Source: Gemmatimonadetes bacterium T265 (GTDB lineage Bacteria > Gemmatimonadota > Gemmatimonadetes > Gemmatimonadales > Gemmatimonadaceae). Taken from it: 64,000 nucleotides of DNA. The stretch spans positions 868,001 through 932,000 of the forward strand of contig BPUI01000002.1 in the NCBI GenBank assembly GCA_019973575.1. Direction: 5' to 3'. Made by a program: the position numbers and the translations under genes. The notes beneath the pieces are model-generated. The model was not told the origin of the DNA. It searched no databases and was given only the letters and a program-made list of their open reading frames with translations. Shown here piece by piece: positions 43,612 to 53,408 of this stretch; position 1 is the first letter of the stretch, and each line of letters begins with the position of its first letter.

Positions 43612-44132
43612 CCGAGATCACCATCGCACCGACGGCCGAACGCGCCGACGCGGACGCGTCGGCGGCCGTGCCCCCGCACGCACCGGGCGCAGCGTTAGGC
43701 GAGGCGCGCCCCCCGGGGCGCGACGTGCAGCGCCGCGGGATGGACCCGCTGTTCGGCGTGCGGACGGCGGACATCGAGCCGTATACGGGGCTCCGCTACC
43801 TGTCGAAGCTGTTCCGGATGATCGCGGTCGTGCTCGTCATCCTCTTGATTGCGGAGGTGACGACCGGGCTGTACCACGACGGGGTCGCGGCGCTCTCGAC
43901 GCTGCTCGGCGAGGTGAGCCGGCTGATCGTGCTCGCGGGGCTGCTGTGGGGCGTGGGCGACCTGGCGATCCTGCTGATCGACGTCGGGCACGACGTGCGG
44001 GCGGCGCGGATCCTGATCGGCCGGCAGACGGCGCACCTGACGCACCACCCGCACGAGGCGCACGTGGCCGGGCCCTCGACCGCCGGCGCGCCCGCGGCGC
44101 CGCGCGACCACGACGTGTCGTCGGCGGTCTGA
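43608..44132 (+). CDS. Two-pass membrane protein, unknown function
   Basis: 174 residues. After a 55-residue Ala/Asp/Pro-rich N-terminus come two predicted membrane helices (FRMIAVVLVILLIAEVTTGLYH and VSRLIVLAGLLWGVGDLAILLIDVGHD). A His-rich tail (TAHLTHHPHEAHVAG) could bind metal, which is speculative. No known family. It overlaps the M15 peptidase gene by 4 bp (ATGA), so the two proteins may act together at the envelope. Confidence 0.7.
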   Translation: MTEITIAPTAERADADASAAVPPHAPGAALGEARPPGRDVQRRGMDPLFGVRTADIEPYTGLRYLSKLFRMIAVVLVILLIAEVTTGLYHDGVAALSTLLGEVSRLIVLAGLLWGVGDLAILLIDVGHDVRAARILIGRQTAHLTHHPHEAHVAGPSTAGAPAAPRDHDVSSAV

Positions 44133-44201
44133 CGCCGCGTCGGAGACGCGGCACGACGCGCCGCGTGGTCCCACATACCGCCCGTCGTTAGGCGCCGCGG
44201 C

Positions 44202-46979
44202 GTGCCGGCCGCACCCGACGTCCTCCTCGTCCCGCACACGCACTGGGACCGGGAGTGGTACCACCTCGCGGGGCGGTTCCGGCAGCGGCTCGTCGCGCTC
44301 GTCGACGAGCGACTGGACGACGCGTCCGGGACGCCGTTCCTGCTCGACGGGCAGGCCGTCGTCCTCGACGATTACCTCGCGGTGCGCCCCGAGCGGCGCG
44401 GTGCGCTCGCGGCCGCGTTGCACGCGGGGTGGCTCGAAGCGGGGCCGTGGTACGTGCTCGCGGACGGGCTCATCCCCGGTGGCGAGTCGCTCGTCCGAAA
44501 CCTGCTCGCGGGGGGGCGGACGCTCGCGCGGCTCGGCGCGTCGGCGCCGCCGGTGCTGTACTCGCCCGACGCGTTCGGACACCCCGCGGCACACCCCACG
44601 CTCGCGTGCGGCTTCGGGTTCGAGGTCGCGGTCGTCTGGCGCGGTTACGGCGGCCCGCGCTGGCCGGCGGGCGACGCAGCGTGGTGGCGCGCGGCGGACG
44701 GCGCGCGCGTCCTCCTCTACCACTTGCCGCCGGACGGTTATGAGTTCGCCTCGCGCCTCCCCCCCGCGCTCCCCCCGGCCCGCGAGCGCTGGGCCGCACT
44801 CGGGGCGACGCTCGGGCCGCGCGCGCGGCTCGGGTTCGTCCTCCTGCTAAACGGGGCCGACCACCACGCGCGGCAGGAGCGGTGGGACGACGCGGTCGAC
44901 GCCCTGCGTCGCGTCGCGGCCCCGGCGCGGGTCGAAGTCGTGAGCGCGACCACGTTCGCCGCGCGGGCGCGGCACGCCGCCGCCGCCGCCGAGCTCCCGA
45001 CCATCGAGGGGGAACTGCGCGACTCGTACGGGTACGCGTGGGCACTGCAGGGCACCTTCGGCACGCGCGCGGCGCAGAAGCGCCGCGCCGCGCACGCCGA
45101 ACGCGCCCTCGTCCGCGACGTCGAGCCGTGGGCGGCGCTCGCCGCGTTAGGCATGGGCGATCCCGCCGCGGCGCCGGCCGCTGGCACGCGGCGCGCGCTG
45201 CTCGAGGCGGCGTGGCGCGAGCTCCTCCTCTGCCACCCGCACGACACGCTCTGCGGCTGCTCGCTCGACGCGGTCGCGCGCGCGATGGACGCGCGGCTCG
45301 ACGAGGTCCACGCCCAGGCCGACGGGTTGCGCGGCGACGCGCTCGACGTGCTCGTCGGCCACGACGCCGTGCGCGCGCGCGGGCTGCGGACACTGTGGCG
45401 ACCGCAGGTGCTCGTCCGGAACCGCGCGGCGCGCCCGCGCAGCGGCGTCGCGGAGCTCGCGGTCGCGTCGTTCGTCCGCGATGTGGCCGTGGGGCCGGGC
45501 TCGGCCGGTCATTGGCGCGCCCTCCGCGCGCCCGGAATGCCGGTGCGCCTTACGTTCGGTGATCGCGGCGCGCCCGCCCTGCTCCAGGTGCTCGGCCGCG
45601 CGCTCGCGCACGACCGCGTGGAGTCGCCGCGGCACTACCCGGACGACGACCTTGTCGAGCTCGCGCGCACGCTCGCGTGGGTGCCACCGGTCCGCGGACA
45701 CGGCGTGTTGTCGCTCGCGCTCGATGCCTCGACTCGGGGCGAGTCCGCGGAGGCCAGCGACGGCGCGCAGTGGACGGCGTTCCCGAATCCGGTCCGCGCG
45801 ACGGACGGACGGTTGGACAACGGCCTGCTCCAGGCCGACCTCGACGCACGCGGCCGTGTCACGCTTCGCACCGCGGACGGCGCGCGCTCGCTCGACGACC
45901 TGCTCGGCTTCGAGGACCTCGGCGACGCGGGCGACCTCTACACGCACTCGCCCGTCGGCCACCGCATCACGACCGCCCGCTGCGTCGGCGTGCGCACCGT
46001 CGACCGCGGGCCGCTGCGCGCGACGCTCGAAGCGCGCTACGAACTGCGCGTCCCGGAGTCGCTCGCCGCGGATCCCGACGATCCGCTCTCGCGACGCACG
46101 CGGCGCGCGAGTCGCGCAGTCGAACTGCCACTCACCATTCGGTTGAGCCTCGACGCCGGCGCGGCGTTCGTCCGCGTCCGCGTCACCGGCAACAACCGGG
46201 CGCGTGACCACCGGCTACGGATCGGCTTCCGGACCGGCCTTGCAAGCGCGCAGGTCATCGCCGACGCCGCGTTCGGTCCGTTGGCGCGGCGCCCGATCGA
46301 GGTCTCGGCCGCCGAAGCGGCCGTCGAGCGCCCGCCGGCGACGGCACCGTTGCACCGGTACGTCTCGCTCTCGACCGACGCCGCGGGTGCGACGGTGATC
46401 TCAGACGGGCTGGCCGAGTACGAGGCAGATGCCGACGGGACCGTCTTCGTGACGCTCGTCCGCGCGGTCGGCGAGCTCTCGCGCCCGGACCTGCCGGAAC
46501 GTCCGGGACATGCGGGGTGGCCGGCTGCGACGCCCGAAGCACAGGCGGCGGGCCCGTTCGCGGCGGAGCTCGCGGTCGCGCTGCACGGACCCGATAGCGA
46601 CGAGACTCGGGCGTTGGTGGAGCACATTGTCGAGGACGTGCTCCTGCCGCTCACCGGCGAGACGCTCCGCTCGGCGCTGCATCCGATCGACGACACCGCC
46701 GTTTTGGAACTGACGGGAGACGGGCTGGCCTTCTCGGCCGCCAAACCGGCGGAAGTCGGCGAGGGCTGGATCGCGCTCCGGTGCGTGAACGTTACGGCCG
46801 AGGCGCGCCCCGGCACGTGGCGTATCGCGCGCCCGGACCGCGCGCCGCTACGCGACGCCGTACGCGCGCGCTTGGACGAGACGGCCGGCGAGCGACTGCC
46901 GATCGATGCAGACGGCGACGACGCCGTCGTGCGCTTCGAGGCCGGTCCGCGAGAAGTCGTCACGATCCTCGTCCGCTGA
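44202..46979 (+). CDS. Glycoside hydrolase family 38 (alpha-mannosidase-like)
   Basis: 925 residues, GTG start, no signal peptide so probably cytoplasmic. The zinc-binding N-terminal motif is VPHTHWDREWY (His12, His14, Asp16 region). The nucleophile Asp123 lies in LYSPDAFGHPAAHPTLA. LLFLNGADHHARQ-type sequence (LLLNGADHHARQ) and the mid-domain CHPHDTLCGCSLDAVARAMD are also GH38 features. The C-terminal two-thirds are beta-rich with low conservation. GH38 enzymes remove alpha-linked mannose. The neighbouring transporter and lyase genes suggest uptake and breakdown of a glycan or glycopeptide. Confidence 0.9.
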   Translation: MPAAPDVLLVPHTHWDREWYHLAGRFRQRLVALVDERLDDASGTPFLLDGQAVVLDDYLAVRPERRGALAAALHAGWLEAGPWYVLADGLIPGGESLVRNLLAGGRTLARLGASAPPVLYSPDAFGHPAAHPTLACGFGFEVAVVWRGYGGPRWPAGDAAWWRAADGARVLLYHLPPDGYEFASRLPPALPPARERWAALGATLGPRARLGFVLLLNGADHHARQERWDDAVDALRRVAAPARVEVVSATTFAARARHAAAAAELPTIEGELRDSYGYAWALQGTFGTRAAQKRRAAHAERALVRDVEPWAALAALGMGDPAAAPAAGTRRALLEAAWRELLLCHPHDTLCGCSLDAVARAMDARLDEVHAQADGLRGDALDVLVGHDAVRARGLRTLWRPQVLVRNRAARPRSGVAELAVASFVRDVAVGPGSAGHWRALRAPGMPVRLTFGDRGAPALLQVLGRALAHDRVESPRHYPDDDLVELARTLAWVPPVRGHGVLSLALDASTRGESAEASDGAQWTAFPNPVRATDGRLDNGLLQADLDARGRVTLRTADGARSLDDLLGFEDLGDAGDLYTHSPVGHRITTARCVGVRTVDRGPLRATLEARYELRVPESLAADPDDPLSRRTRRASRAVELPLTIRLSLDAGAAFVRVRVTGNNRARDHRLRIGFRTGLASAQVIADAAFGPLARRPIEVSAAEAAVERPPATAPLHRYVSLSTDAAGATVISDGLAEYEADADGTVFVTLVRAVGELSRPDLPERPGHAGWPAATPEAQAAGPFAAELAVALHGPDSDETRALVEHIVEDVLLPLTGETLRSALHPIDDTAVLELTGDGLAFSAAKPAEVGEGWIALRCVNVTAEARPGTWRIARPDRAPLRDAVRARLDETAGERLPIDADGDDAVVRFEAGPREVVTILVR

Positions 46980-47832
46980 CTCGGACGTCACCGCGGGCGA
47001 CGCGGTCCTGCAGCGCGTCGCCGATCAATGTGCACGCGAGCACCGTCCCGATCAACAACGCACCGGGGACGAGTGACACCCACGGCGCGACGATGAGCAG
47101 GTCGCGTCCGCCGGCGATCAGATTCCCCCAACTCGGCGCCGGCGGCTGGACGCCGAGTCCGAGGAAGGAAAGGCCACTTTCGAGCAGGACCGCGTTGCCC
47201 ACGCCGAGTGCGGTGGCGACGGTGGCCGCGCCGAGCGCGTTCGGGACGACGTGACGCCAGAGCACGCGCGAGGGACGCGCGCCCAGCGTCGCGGCGGCGG
47301 TCACGTACTCCGTGCGGACGACGCCGAGCGCTTCCGCGCGCACGAGTCGCGCGACGCCCATCCAGCCGGTGAGGGCGAGCACGGCGACCGTGGTCCCCAC
47401 GCCCGGGCCCCACAGCGCGGCGACGACGAGGAGAAGAACGATCCGCGGCACCGCGAGCAGCACGTCGGCGAGCGCCGTGATCGCGCGGTCGGCGATCCCC
47501 CCGCGCCACGCCGCGACGGCGCCTAACGCGGTGCCGAGTGCGCCCGAGAGGACGGAGCCGCCGACGCCGACGGCGAGCGACAGGCGGGCGGCCGCGAGCG
47601 CGCGGACGAGCAAGTCGCGCCCGAACGCGTCGGTGCCGAGCGGGTGCCACGTGCCGTGTGCGTCGCGCGCGCCGGGCGCGACGAGGCGCCGCGCGAGCAC
47701 GTCGCCGATGGCCTGCGCGTCCGGCGGTGCGAGGGCCGGGACGACGGCCGCGGCGAGCGCGAGCAGGCTGAGGCCGAGCGCCGGCCAGAAGAGCGCGCCC
47801 CGCGCCCGGCGCGCACCGCCGTCGTTAGGCAT
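46960..47832 (-). CDS. Oligopeptide/dipeptide-type ABC permease, DppC/OppC-like
   Basis: 290 residues from the ATG at 47832. One N-terminal membrane span (FWPALGLSLLALAAAVVPALA), a periplasmic loop with HPLGTDAFGRDLLVRAL (the GTDxxGRD signature of DppC), then the binding-protein-dependent permease core. ALGVVRTEYVTAAATLGARPSRVLWRHVVPN is the EAA-type loop that contacts the ATPase, and SGLSFLGLGVQPPAPSWGNLI follows. It pairs with the DppB-like gene upstream (8-bp overlap). No DppD/DppF ATPase gene is found in the window. It converges on the GH38 gene with a 20-bp overlap. Confidence 0.94.
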   Translation of the reverse strand: MPNDGGARRARGALFWPALGLSLLALAAAVVPALAPPDAQAIGDVLARRLVAPGARDAHGTWHPLGTDAFGRDLLVRALAAARLSLAVGVGGSVLSGALGTALGAVAAWRGGIADRAITALADVLLAVPRIVLLLVVAALWGPGVGTTVAVLALTGWMGVARLVRAEALGVVRTEYVTAAATLGARPSRVLWRHVVPNALGAATVATALGVGNAVLLESGLSFLGLGVQPPAPSWGNLIAGGRDLLIVAPWVSLVPGALLIGTVLACTLIGDALQDRVARGDVRVSGRGS

Positions 47833-48877
47833 CGCCCGACGTGCGCCGGCGCGGGTCGACCCACGGCAGCACGAGGTCCGCGGCCAGGTTCGCGCCGATC
47901 GTCGCGACCGCGTACAAGAGCGCCGCGCCGAGGACCACGGGGTAGTCGCGCGCGGCGATCGCCTGCACGACGGCGCGGCCCACGCCCGGCCACGCGAACA
48001 CCGTCTCGACGAAGACGGAACCGGCAACGACTCCCGGCAGCGCGAGTGCGAACAGGACGACGAGCGGCGGGAGCGCGGCGCGGAGCGCGTGTCGGCCGTA
48101 GACGCCGCCCCGCCCGAGCCCTTTCGCGCGCGCGGTGCGCACGAAGTCGCCCTCGAGCGCCTCGCCGACGGCGGCGCGCGCGTACCGCGCCACGCCGGCC
48201 GCGCCGACGGCCGTGAGCACGAACAGCGGCAGCACCGCGTGTCGAAACCGGTCGGCGACCGCCGCGGCTCCGTGCGCGAGCCCAGCTGGATCCGACGCGC
48301 CGAAGCTCGGCAGCCGCCACGCGGCCGGCACGCCCCACCGCGCCGCGCCCGCCGTGGCGACCGCAACGAGTCCGAGGCCGAGCCAGTAGCTCGGCGCCGC
48401 GTACGCGACGGTCGTCAGCGCGGTGATCGCGGCGTCGGTACGGCGGCTCCGGCGGTCGCCCGTCGCGCGGAGCGCCGCCTGCCACGTGCCGAGCGTCACG
48501 CCGATGAGGTAGCTCAGCGCGAGCGAGCCGAGTCCGAGTGCGACCGAGGCGGGGAGCGCGTCGCCGAGGACGCGCGTCACCGGGACACGGTGGGCGAAGC
48601 TCTCCCCCAAGTCGCCGCGCAGCAGGCGCGTCGTCCAGCGGCCATATTGCTCGACGATGGGACGGTCGATGCCGAGTTCCGAGCGGACGCGCGCGACGTC
48701 GGCCGCACTCGCGCCGGGGGCGACGAGGAACGTGGCCGGGTCGCCCGGTGCGGCGTGGACGAGCACGAAGAGCAGCGTCGCGACCGCCCAGACGAGCACC
48801 ACCGCCTCGCCCAGCCGGCGCGCGAGCGCCCGCAATCGCGCGAGGGCGGGCGAGGGCGGGCGCGCGGCGGCAGGCAC
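47825..48877 (-). CDS. Oligopeptide/dipeptide-type ABC permease, DppB/OppB-like
   Basis: About 350 residues from the GTG at 48877; the frame is open upstream but runs into the divergent binding-protein gene. The N-terminal span GEAVVLVWAVATLLFVLVHAAPGDPATFL is the DppB signature, followed by LGIDRPIVEQYGRWTTRLLRGDLGES. The cytoplasmic coupling loop is LEGDFVRTARAKGLGRGGVYGRHALRAALPP, with VETVFAWPGVGRAVVQAI near the end. The TAA stop is part of a GTTAGGC/GCCTAAC copy. It forms the membrane pore with the DppC-like protein. Only 6 bp separate its start from that of the divergent binding protein. Confidence 0.93.
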   Translation of the reverse strand: MPAAARPPSPALARLRALARRLGEAVVLVWAVATLLFVLVHAAPGDPATFLVAPGASAADVARVRSELGIDRPIVEQYGRWTTRLLRGDLGESFAHRVPVTRVLGDALPASVALGLGSLALSYLIGVTLGTWQAALRATGDRRSRRTDAAITALTTVAYAAPSYWLGLGLVAVATAGAARWGVPAAWRLPSFGASDPAGLAHGAAAVADRFRHAVLPLFVLTAVGAAGVARYARAAVGEALEGDFVRTARAKGLGRGGVYGRHALRAALPPLVVLFALALPGVVAGSVFVETVFAWPGVGRAVVQAIAARDYPVVLGAALLYAVATIGANLAADLVLPWVDPRRRTSGDA

Positions 48878-48883
48878 GGCCGC

Positions 48884-50509
48884 ATGATGCGTGGACGCGC
48901 GGAGAAGGGAAGGGCGGCCGCGCTCGTCCGCGACCTGCCCCGACGCAGCGCGGCCCTCGCCGCTGCGTGCATCGGCGCCTGTGCCCAACCCGCGCGGCCG
49001 GCCGACGTCGCCGTCGTCGCGTCGGGCGCGGACCTCGAATCGCCCGACCCGATCGTGACCGTGCACCCGCTCTCGCGGCAGGTACAGCGTCACGTCCTCC
49101 TCGTCACCCTCGCGCGCTACGACGCGGCGTTCCGGCCCACGCCGTACTACGCGCGCCGCTGGCGTTGGGCGCCCGACCGGCGCGCGGTCACGCTGTCGCT
49201 CGAGCCGACGCTCCGCTGGCACGACGGCGTCCTGACGACGGCCGCGGACGCGGTCTTTACGTTCGACCTCGCCCGCGACTCCGCCGTCGGATCGCCGCGC
49301 CGCGCCGAGTTGGGCGCGCTCGCCGACGCGCGCGCGGTCGACGATACGACGCTCGTGCTGCGCTTCACCGCGCCGCAGCCCGATTTCCCGCGATTCGTTT
49401 GCGAGCTGCCGCTCGTTCCGCGCCACCTGTTAGGCATCGAGTCGCGGCGCGCGTTGCGGCGGGCGGGGTTCGAGACGGCCCCGGTCGGCAACGGCCCGTT
49501 CCGCTTCGTCGAGCGCCGGGCGGGCGCACGCTGGACCTTCGCGCGCAACGACGCGTTCCCGGCCGCGATGGGCGGCGCGCCGCACCTCGCACGGCTCGTC
49601 GTCGCGGTCGTCGACGAGCCGACGACGAAGTTCGCGGGGCTGATCACCGGCGAACTCGACGTCGCGGGCATCGCGCCGACGAGCGCCGCGCTGCTCGCGC
49701 GCGACCCGGTCGCGCGCGTCGTCTCGTACCCCGTCGCGTTCTCGACCGGCCTCGTGTTCAACACCGGGCGGCTGCCGTTCGACGACGCGCGCGTCCGGCA
49801 GGCCGTGAGTGCCGCGATCGACCGGCGGCGCATCGTCGACGTCGCGCTCGCCGGGTACGGCACACCGTCCGCGAGCGCGGTCCCGCCGGACGTTCCGTAC
49901 GCATTGCCGGTGCCCGACCCGCGCGACCCGCGTCGCGCCGACTCGCTCCTCGACGCGGCGGGCTGGACGCGCGGACCCGACGGCGTGCGCCGCCGCGCGG
50001 GGCACCCGCTTGCGGTCGAACTGCTCACGGTCGGGTCGGGCGACAACGCCGCCGAGCAACTCGTGCAGGCGGACCTCGCCGCCCGCGGCGTCGCCGTCGC
50101 GATCCGCCCGCGCGAACTCGGCGCGTTTCTCACCGCGGCCCGCGCCCGGCGCAAGACGTTCGACCTGCTCCTCGCGGGCGTGCCCGGCGACGTCGGCCTA
50201 ACGTATCTCGCGGCGATGTTCGCGTCGGCCGCGGCGGGCGGCACGCTCGACTACTCGGGGTACCACCGTCCGACGCTCGACGCGGCGTTCGCCCGCGCGT
50301 CGGCGGCGCCCGATTCGGCAGAGCGTGCCGCGGCGTGGACGGCCGTGCAGCGGATGCTCGCCGATTCGGTACCGGTCGCCTGGTTGTACCACTCGCGCGG
50401 CGTGCAGGGCGTCGCGCGGCGCCTCCGTGGGGTGACGATGGACCTCCGCGGCGAGCTCGCGACCGTGCACGACTGGACCGGCGACCCGACGCCACCCGCG
50501 TCCCGGTGA
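48884..50509 (+). CDS. ABC transporter substrate-binding protein, family 5
   Basis: 541 residues. An Arg-rich N-terminus and short hydrophobic stretch (SAALAAACIGACAQ) with a possible lipobox cysteine suggest an anchored periplasmic protein. LESPDPIVTVHPLSRQVQRHVLLVTLARYD, LEPTLRWHDGVLTTAADAVFTFDLARD, VGNGPFRFV, and FDDARVRQAVSAAIDRRRIVDVALAGYG are all DppA/OppA-type motifs, and the C-terminal VPVAWLYHSRGVQGVARR fits. Despite the family name, relatives also bind sugars or glycopeptides. The tandem ATGs at 48884 and 48887 are both in frame. The stop overlaps the next gene by 4 bp. Confidence 0.9.
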   Translation: MMRGRAEKGRAAALVRDLPRRSAALAAACIGACAQPARPADVAVVASGADLESPDPIVTVHPLSRQVQRHVLLVTLARYDAAFRPTPYYARRWRWAPDRRAVTLSLEPTLRWHDGVLTTAADAVFTFDLARDSAVGSPRRAELGALADARAVDDTTLVLRFTAPQPDFPRFVCELPLVPRHLLGIESRRALRRAGFETAPVGNGPFRFVERRAGARWTFARNDAFPAAMGGAPHLARLVVAVVDEPTTKFAGLITGELDVAGIAPTSAALLARDPVARVVSYPVAFSTGLVFNTGRLPFDDARVRQAVSAAIDRRRIVDVALAGYGTPSASAVPPDVPYALPVPDPRDPRRADSLLDAAGWTRGPDGVRRRAGHPLAVELLTVGSGDNAAEQLVQADLAARGVAVAIRPRELGAFLTAARARRKTFDLLLAGVPGDVGLTYLAAMFASAAAGGTLDYSGYHRPTLDAAFARASAAPDSAERAAAWTAVQRMLADSVPVAWLYHSRGVQGVARRLRGVTMDLRGELATVHDWTGDPTPPASR

Positions 50510-53400
50510 GCGTGCTCTACTTGGACGCGCACGGCGTCGCCGAACGTCGCCGCGCCGTGGCCGGCCCGGGCGCGCCGCTCGGCGCGCTCGTCGCGTCGCT
50601 CGCCGCCGACCTCGCGCCCGTCCTCGCGCGCCCGGTCTGGACGCCGCTCGAGAAGGCGTGTCTAACGCGCGTGGGTGGAACCTGCCCGCGCGACGGCGCG
50701 CGCTTGGAGTTCGACCCGTTCGCGCCGCGCGCGCACCGCTGTCCGTCGTGCGCGGCGGTGTACGACCGCGACGAGGACTACCGCTGGTGGATCATGGGCT
50801 ACCAGCTCTGGCTCGCGGAGCGCGCGGTGCACGCGGCCGCGCTCGCGCTGACCGCCGCGGCCGACGCGCGTGCGGTGGACGCCTGGCAAGCGTACGCGGC
50901 GCGCGTCCTCGACGCGCAGGCGGACGCGTACCTCGCCTACCCGAACGTCGACAACGTCCTCGGCCCGACGCGCCCCTTCTTCAGCACGTACCTCGAGTCG
51001 CTCTGGCTCGTGCACGTGTGTACCGCGTTGGACTTCCTCTGCGCGTCTGCGCCGGGACGGTACGACGCGCTCGCCGACCGCGTCCGCGCGCGCGTCGTCG
51101 AACCGAGTCGCGCCTTGATCGCCAGCTTTCCCGAGGGCACGTCGAACCGGCAGGTGTGGCACGCGGTCGCGCGGCTCGCCGCGTCTCGCGTGCTCGGCGA
51201 CGCGCGCGCCGCGGAAGCGGCCGTGCACGGACCGTTCGGCATCGCCGAGTTGCTCGACCGGGCGCTACTTGCCGACGGAAGTTGGTACGAGGGTGAGAAC
51301 TATCACCAGTTCGCGCACCGTGGCTTCTGGTACGCCCTGCGGTTCGCCGAGCGTACCGGGATCGGAGTCGCGCGCGCGCTCGTCGCGCGCTTCCGCGCCG
51401 GGTACGCGGTCCCGTTCCGCGTCGCGCTCCCCGACGACACGCTCCCCACGCGCCGCGACGCGCAGTACGCCGTCTCGCTCCGGCAGTGGCGGTGGGCGGA
51501 GTGGTGCGAGCTGGGCCTAACGGACGGCGGCCTCGCGCGCCTCGGCCCCGCGCTCGCCCGGCTTTACGCCCCGAGCGATCCGCGACTGCCCCACCGGACG
51601 GGCCGCTGGCGCGCGACGGGCGAGAGCGAACGCAACGAGCCCGCGAGCGCGCTCTCGCGCGCGGACCTCGGCTGGAAGTCGCTGCTCTTCGCGCGGCCCG
51701 AGTTACCGCCCGTCGCGCCGGAGCGCGCGCGTCGATGCGAACTGCTCCCCGAGCAGGGGTACGCCGTCTTGCGCCGCGGCAACGGCCGCGTGTACGCCGG
51801 GCTCGACTACGGCGCCAGGGGCGGCGGGCACGGGCACCCGGACCGCCTGAACCTGATCCTGCAGGACGGGCCCGTGCGCTGGCTCGACGACCCCGGTACG
51901 GGCACGTACGTCGAGCGCGCGTTGCACTGGTACCGCAGCACCCTCGCGCACGCGGCGCCGCTCGTCGACGGGCGATCGCAGCCGCCGGACGCTCTCGGAT
52001 CGCTGGTTGGCTTCGACCCCGGGCCCGATCCGACGCCCGCGCGCGCGACCGACGAGCCGGCGTTCGCGGGCGTCGCGGCGCGGGCGGAGATCGCGCCGGC
52101 GACGGCGGCACGCGCGGTCGTCGTGAGCGACGCGTACGTCGTCGACCTGCTCACCTGGCGCGCGTTCCGGCCGTGCGTCGTCGACCTGCCGTTGCACGTC
52201 GACGCCCCGCGCGGAGCGCCACCGGCGGCGTGGGCCCGGTTCGACCCGTTAGGCGCCGGCGGACTCGAAGACGGGTTCGACTTCGTGCGCGGCGCCGAGT
52301 CGACGCCGGCGGGAGAGGAGCCGCTGCGCCTCACGGTCACGCTCCCCGGCGCCGCGCGCGACGCCAACGCCGCGCTCTGGCTCAGCGCGCCCGGCGCGAG
52401 CCTCTGGCGCGCCGTCGCTCCCGGGCCGCCCGGAACCGGCGAACGCCGCTTCCACGCGGTTCGCATGGAGGGCACGTCCGGCGCGGTCGTGTCGGTGTGG
52501 GACCTGCGCGGCGCGGTGACGTCGGTGCACTCGGCGGCCGACGGCGCGATCACCGTCGAACTCTCGGGCGGCGTCGTAGACCAGCACGTCGTCCCCGCGG
52601 CGTTGCGCCTCGACCGCGCCCGCGCGCACGACACGACCAGCGCCGGCGTCGCCGATTGGCGCGTCGAGCGACGAGACGCGGCAGGTCGGACCGTTGGGCA
52701 GCGCCTCGCGCTCGTAGCGCCGCCGGCCGCGGCGATAGCTCGACCGCCGGAGGCGCCACACGAGCCCGCGCCGGCGACGCCGTACGTCCTCCCGGCGGAC
52801 GGGCGCCCCCTGACGTTCGCGTTAGGCGCCTCGCACTACGTCCGCTCCGAAGCGACGTGGGACGACGCGGGCGCGCCCACGGCGGTCGTCCGCATCTCGG
52901 CTTCGGGCAACGGGGCGCTGGTCGTCGACGTTGACGTGCGGCTCGGTCGCCCCCCGGCCTTTGCGCCGCCGGGCGCGGTCAACCCGCTCGACAACGAGCG
53001 CGCGGACGTGAACAGCGACGGCCTGCAGCTCCTCCTCGCGTGCGGCGCGGATGCGTCGTCGCCCGCCACGTGGCTGCTCGTCCCCGAACGCGACGCTCCG
53101 GTAGTCCGGACGACGCGCACGACCGCCGGCGTCGCGGCCGCGACGATCGATGCGGCCTGGCGCGAACGCGCGGACGGCTGGGCCGTCACGTGCCACATCC
53201 GATTCGCCCCCGACGTGCGCCCCGGCGACGTCGTCGCGCTCGACCTCGCCGTAAACGAGCGGCCGCCGGGGCGCGAGCGCCGCCGTGGCCAGCTGCAGCT
53301 GAGCGAGCCGGCCTCGCCGTTCGTGTATCTTCGGGGCGACCGGATGGACGCGACGCGCGCCCCCCGGTTCCTGCTCCCGCCGGCCGCGCCGGCCCCCTGA
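50506..53400 (+). CDS. Heparinase II/III-type polysaccharide lyase-like protein
   Basis: 964 residues, GTG start overlapping the binding-protein stop (GTGA). A Cys-rich N-terminal patch (GGTCPRDG, then HRCPSCAAVYDRDEDYRWW) resembles the zinc-ribbon-like start of these proteins. An alpha-toroid follows (residues about 90-350, with GSWYEGENYHQFAHRGFWY). The beta-sandwich core has GARGGGHGHPDRLNLIL (catalytic His region) and ALHWYRSTLAHAAPLVDGRSQ. The C-terminal 200 residues (YVRSEATWDDAG, DNERADVNSDGLQLLLACG) look like a CBM9/DOMON-type carbohydrate-binding fold. No signal peptide is evident. It probably cleaves uronic-acid-containing polymers by elimination. Confidence 0.82.
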   Translation: MSVLYLDAHGVAERRRAVAGPGAPLGALVASLAADLAPVLARPVWTPLEKACLTRVGGTCPRDGARLEFDPFAPRAHRCPSCAAVYDRDEDYRWWIMGYQLWLAERAVHAAALALTAAADARAVDAWQAYAARVLDAQADAYLAYPNVDNVLGPTRPFFSTYLESLWLVHVCTALDFLCASAPGRYDALADRVRARVVEPSRALIASFPEGTSNRQVWHAVARLAASRVLGDARAAEAAVHGPFGIAELLDRALLADGSWYEGENYHQFAHRGFWYALRFAERTGIGVARALVARFRAGYAVPFRVALPDDTLPTRRDAQYAVSLRQWRWAEWCELGLTDGGLARLGPALARLYAPSDPRLPHRTGRWRATGESERNEPASALSRADLGWKSLLFARPELPPVAPERARRCELLPEQGYAVLRRGNGRVYAGLDYGARGGGHGHPDRLNLILQDGPVRWLDDPGTGTYVERALHWYRSTLAHAAPLVDGRSQPPDALGSLVGFDPGPDPTPARATDEPAFAGVAARAEIAPATAARAVVVSDAYVVDLLTWRAFRPCVVDLPLHVDAPRGAPPAAWARFDPLGAGGLEDGFDFVRGAESTPAGEEPLRLTVTLPGAARDANAALWLSAPGASLWRAVAPGPPGTGERRFHAVRMEGTSGAVVSVWDLRGAVTSVHSAADGAITVELSGGVVDQHVVPAALRLDRARAHDTTSAGVADWRVERRDAAGRTVGQRLALVAPPAAAIARPPEAPHEPAPATPYVLPADGRPLTFALGASHYVRSEATWDDAGAPTAVVRISASGNGALVVDVDVRLGRPPAFAPPGAVNPLDNERADVNSDGLQLLLACGADASSPATWLLVPERDAPVVRTTRTTAGVAAATIDAAWRERADGWAVTCHIRFAPDVRPGDVVALDLAVNERPPGRERRRGQLQLSEPASPFVYLRGDRMDATRAPRFLLPPAAPAP

Positions 53401-53408
53401 CCGCCCGC

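Noticed and set aside
48538-50505. In-frame extension of the heparinase-type gene far upstream
   Set aside because: That part is out of frame with, and overlaps, the well-supported binding-protein gene; the GTGA overlap at 50506 gives a normal start.
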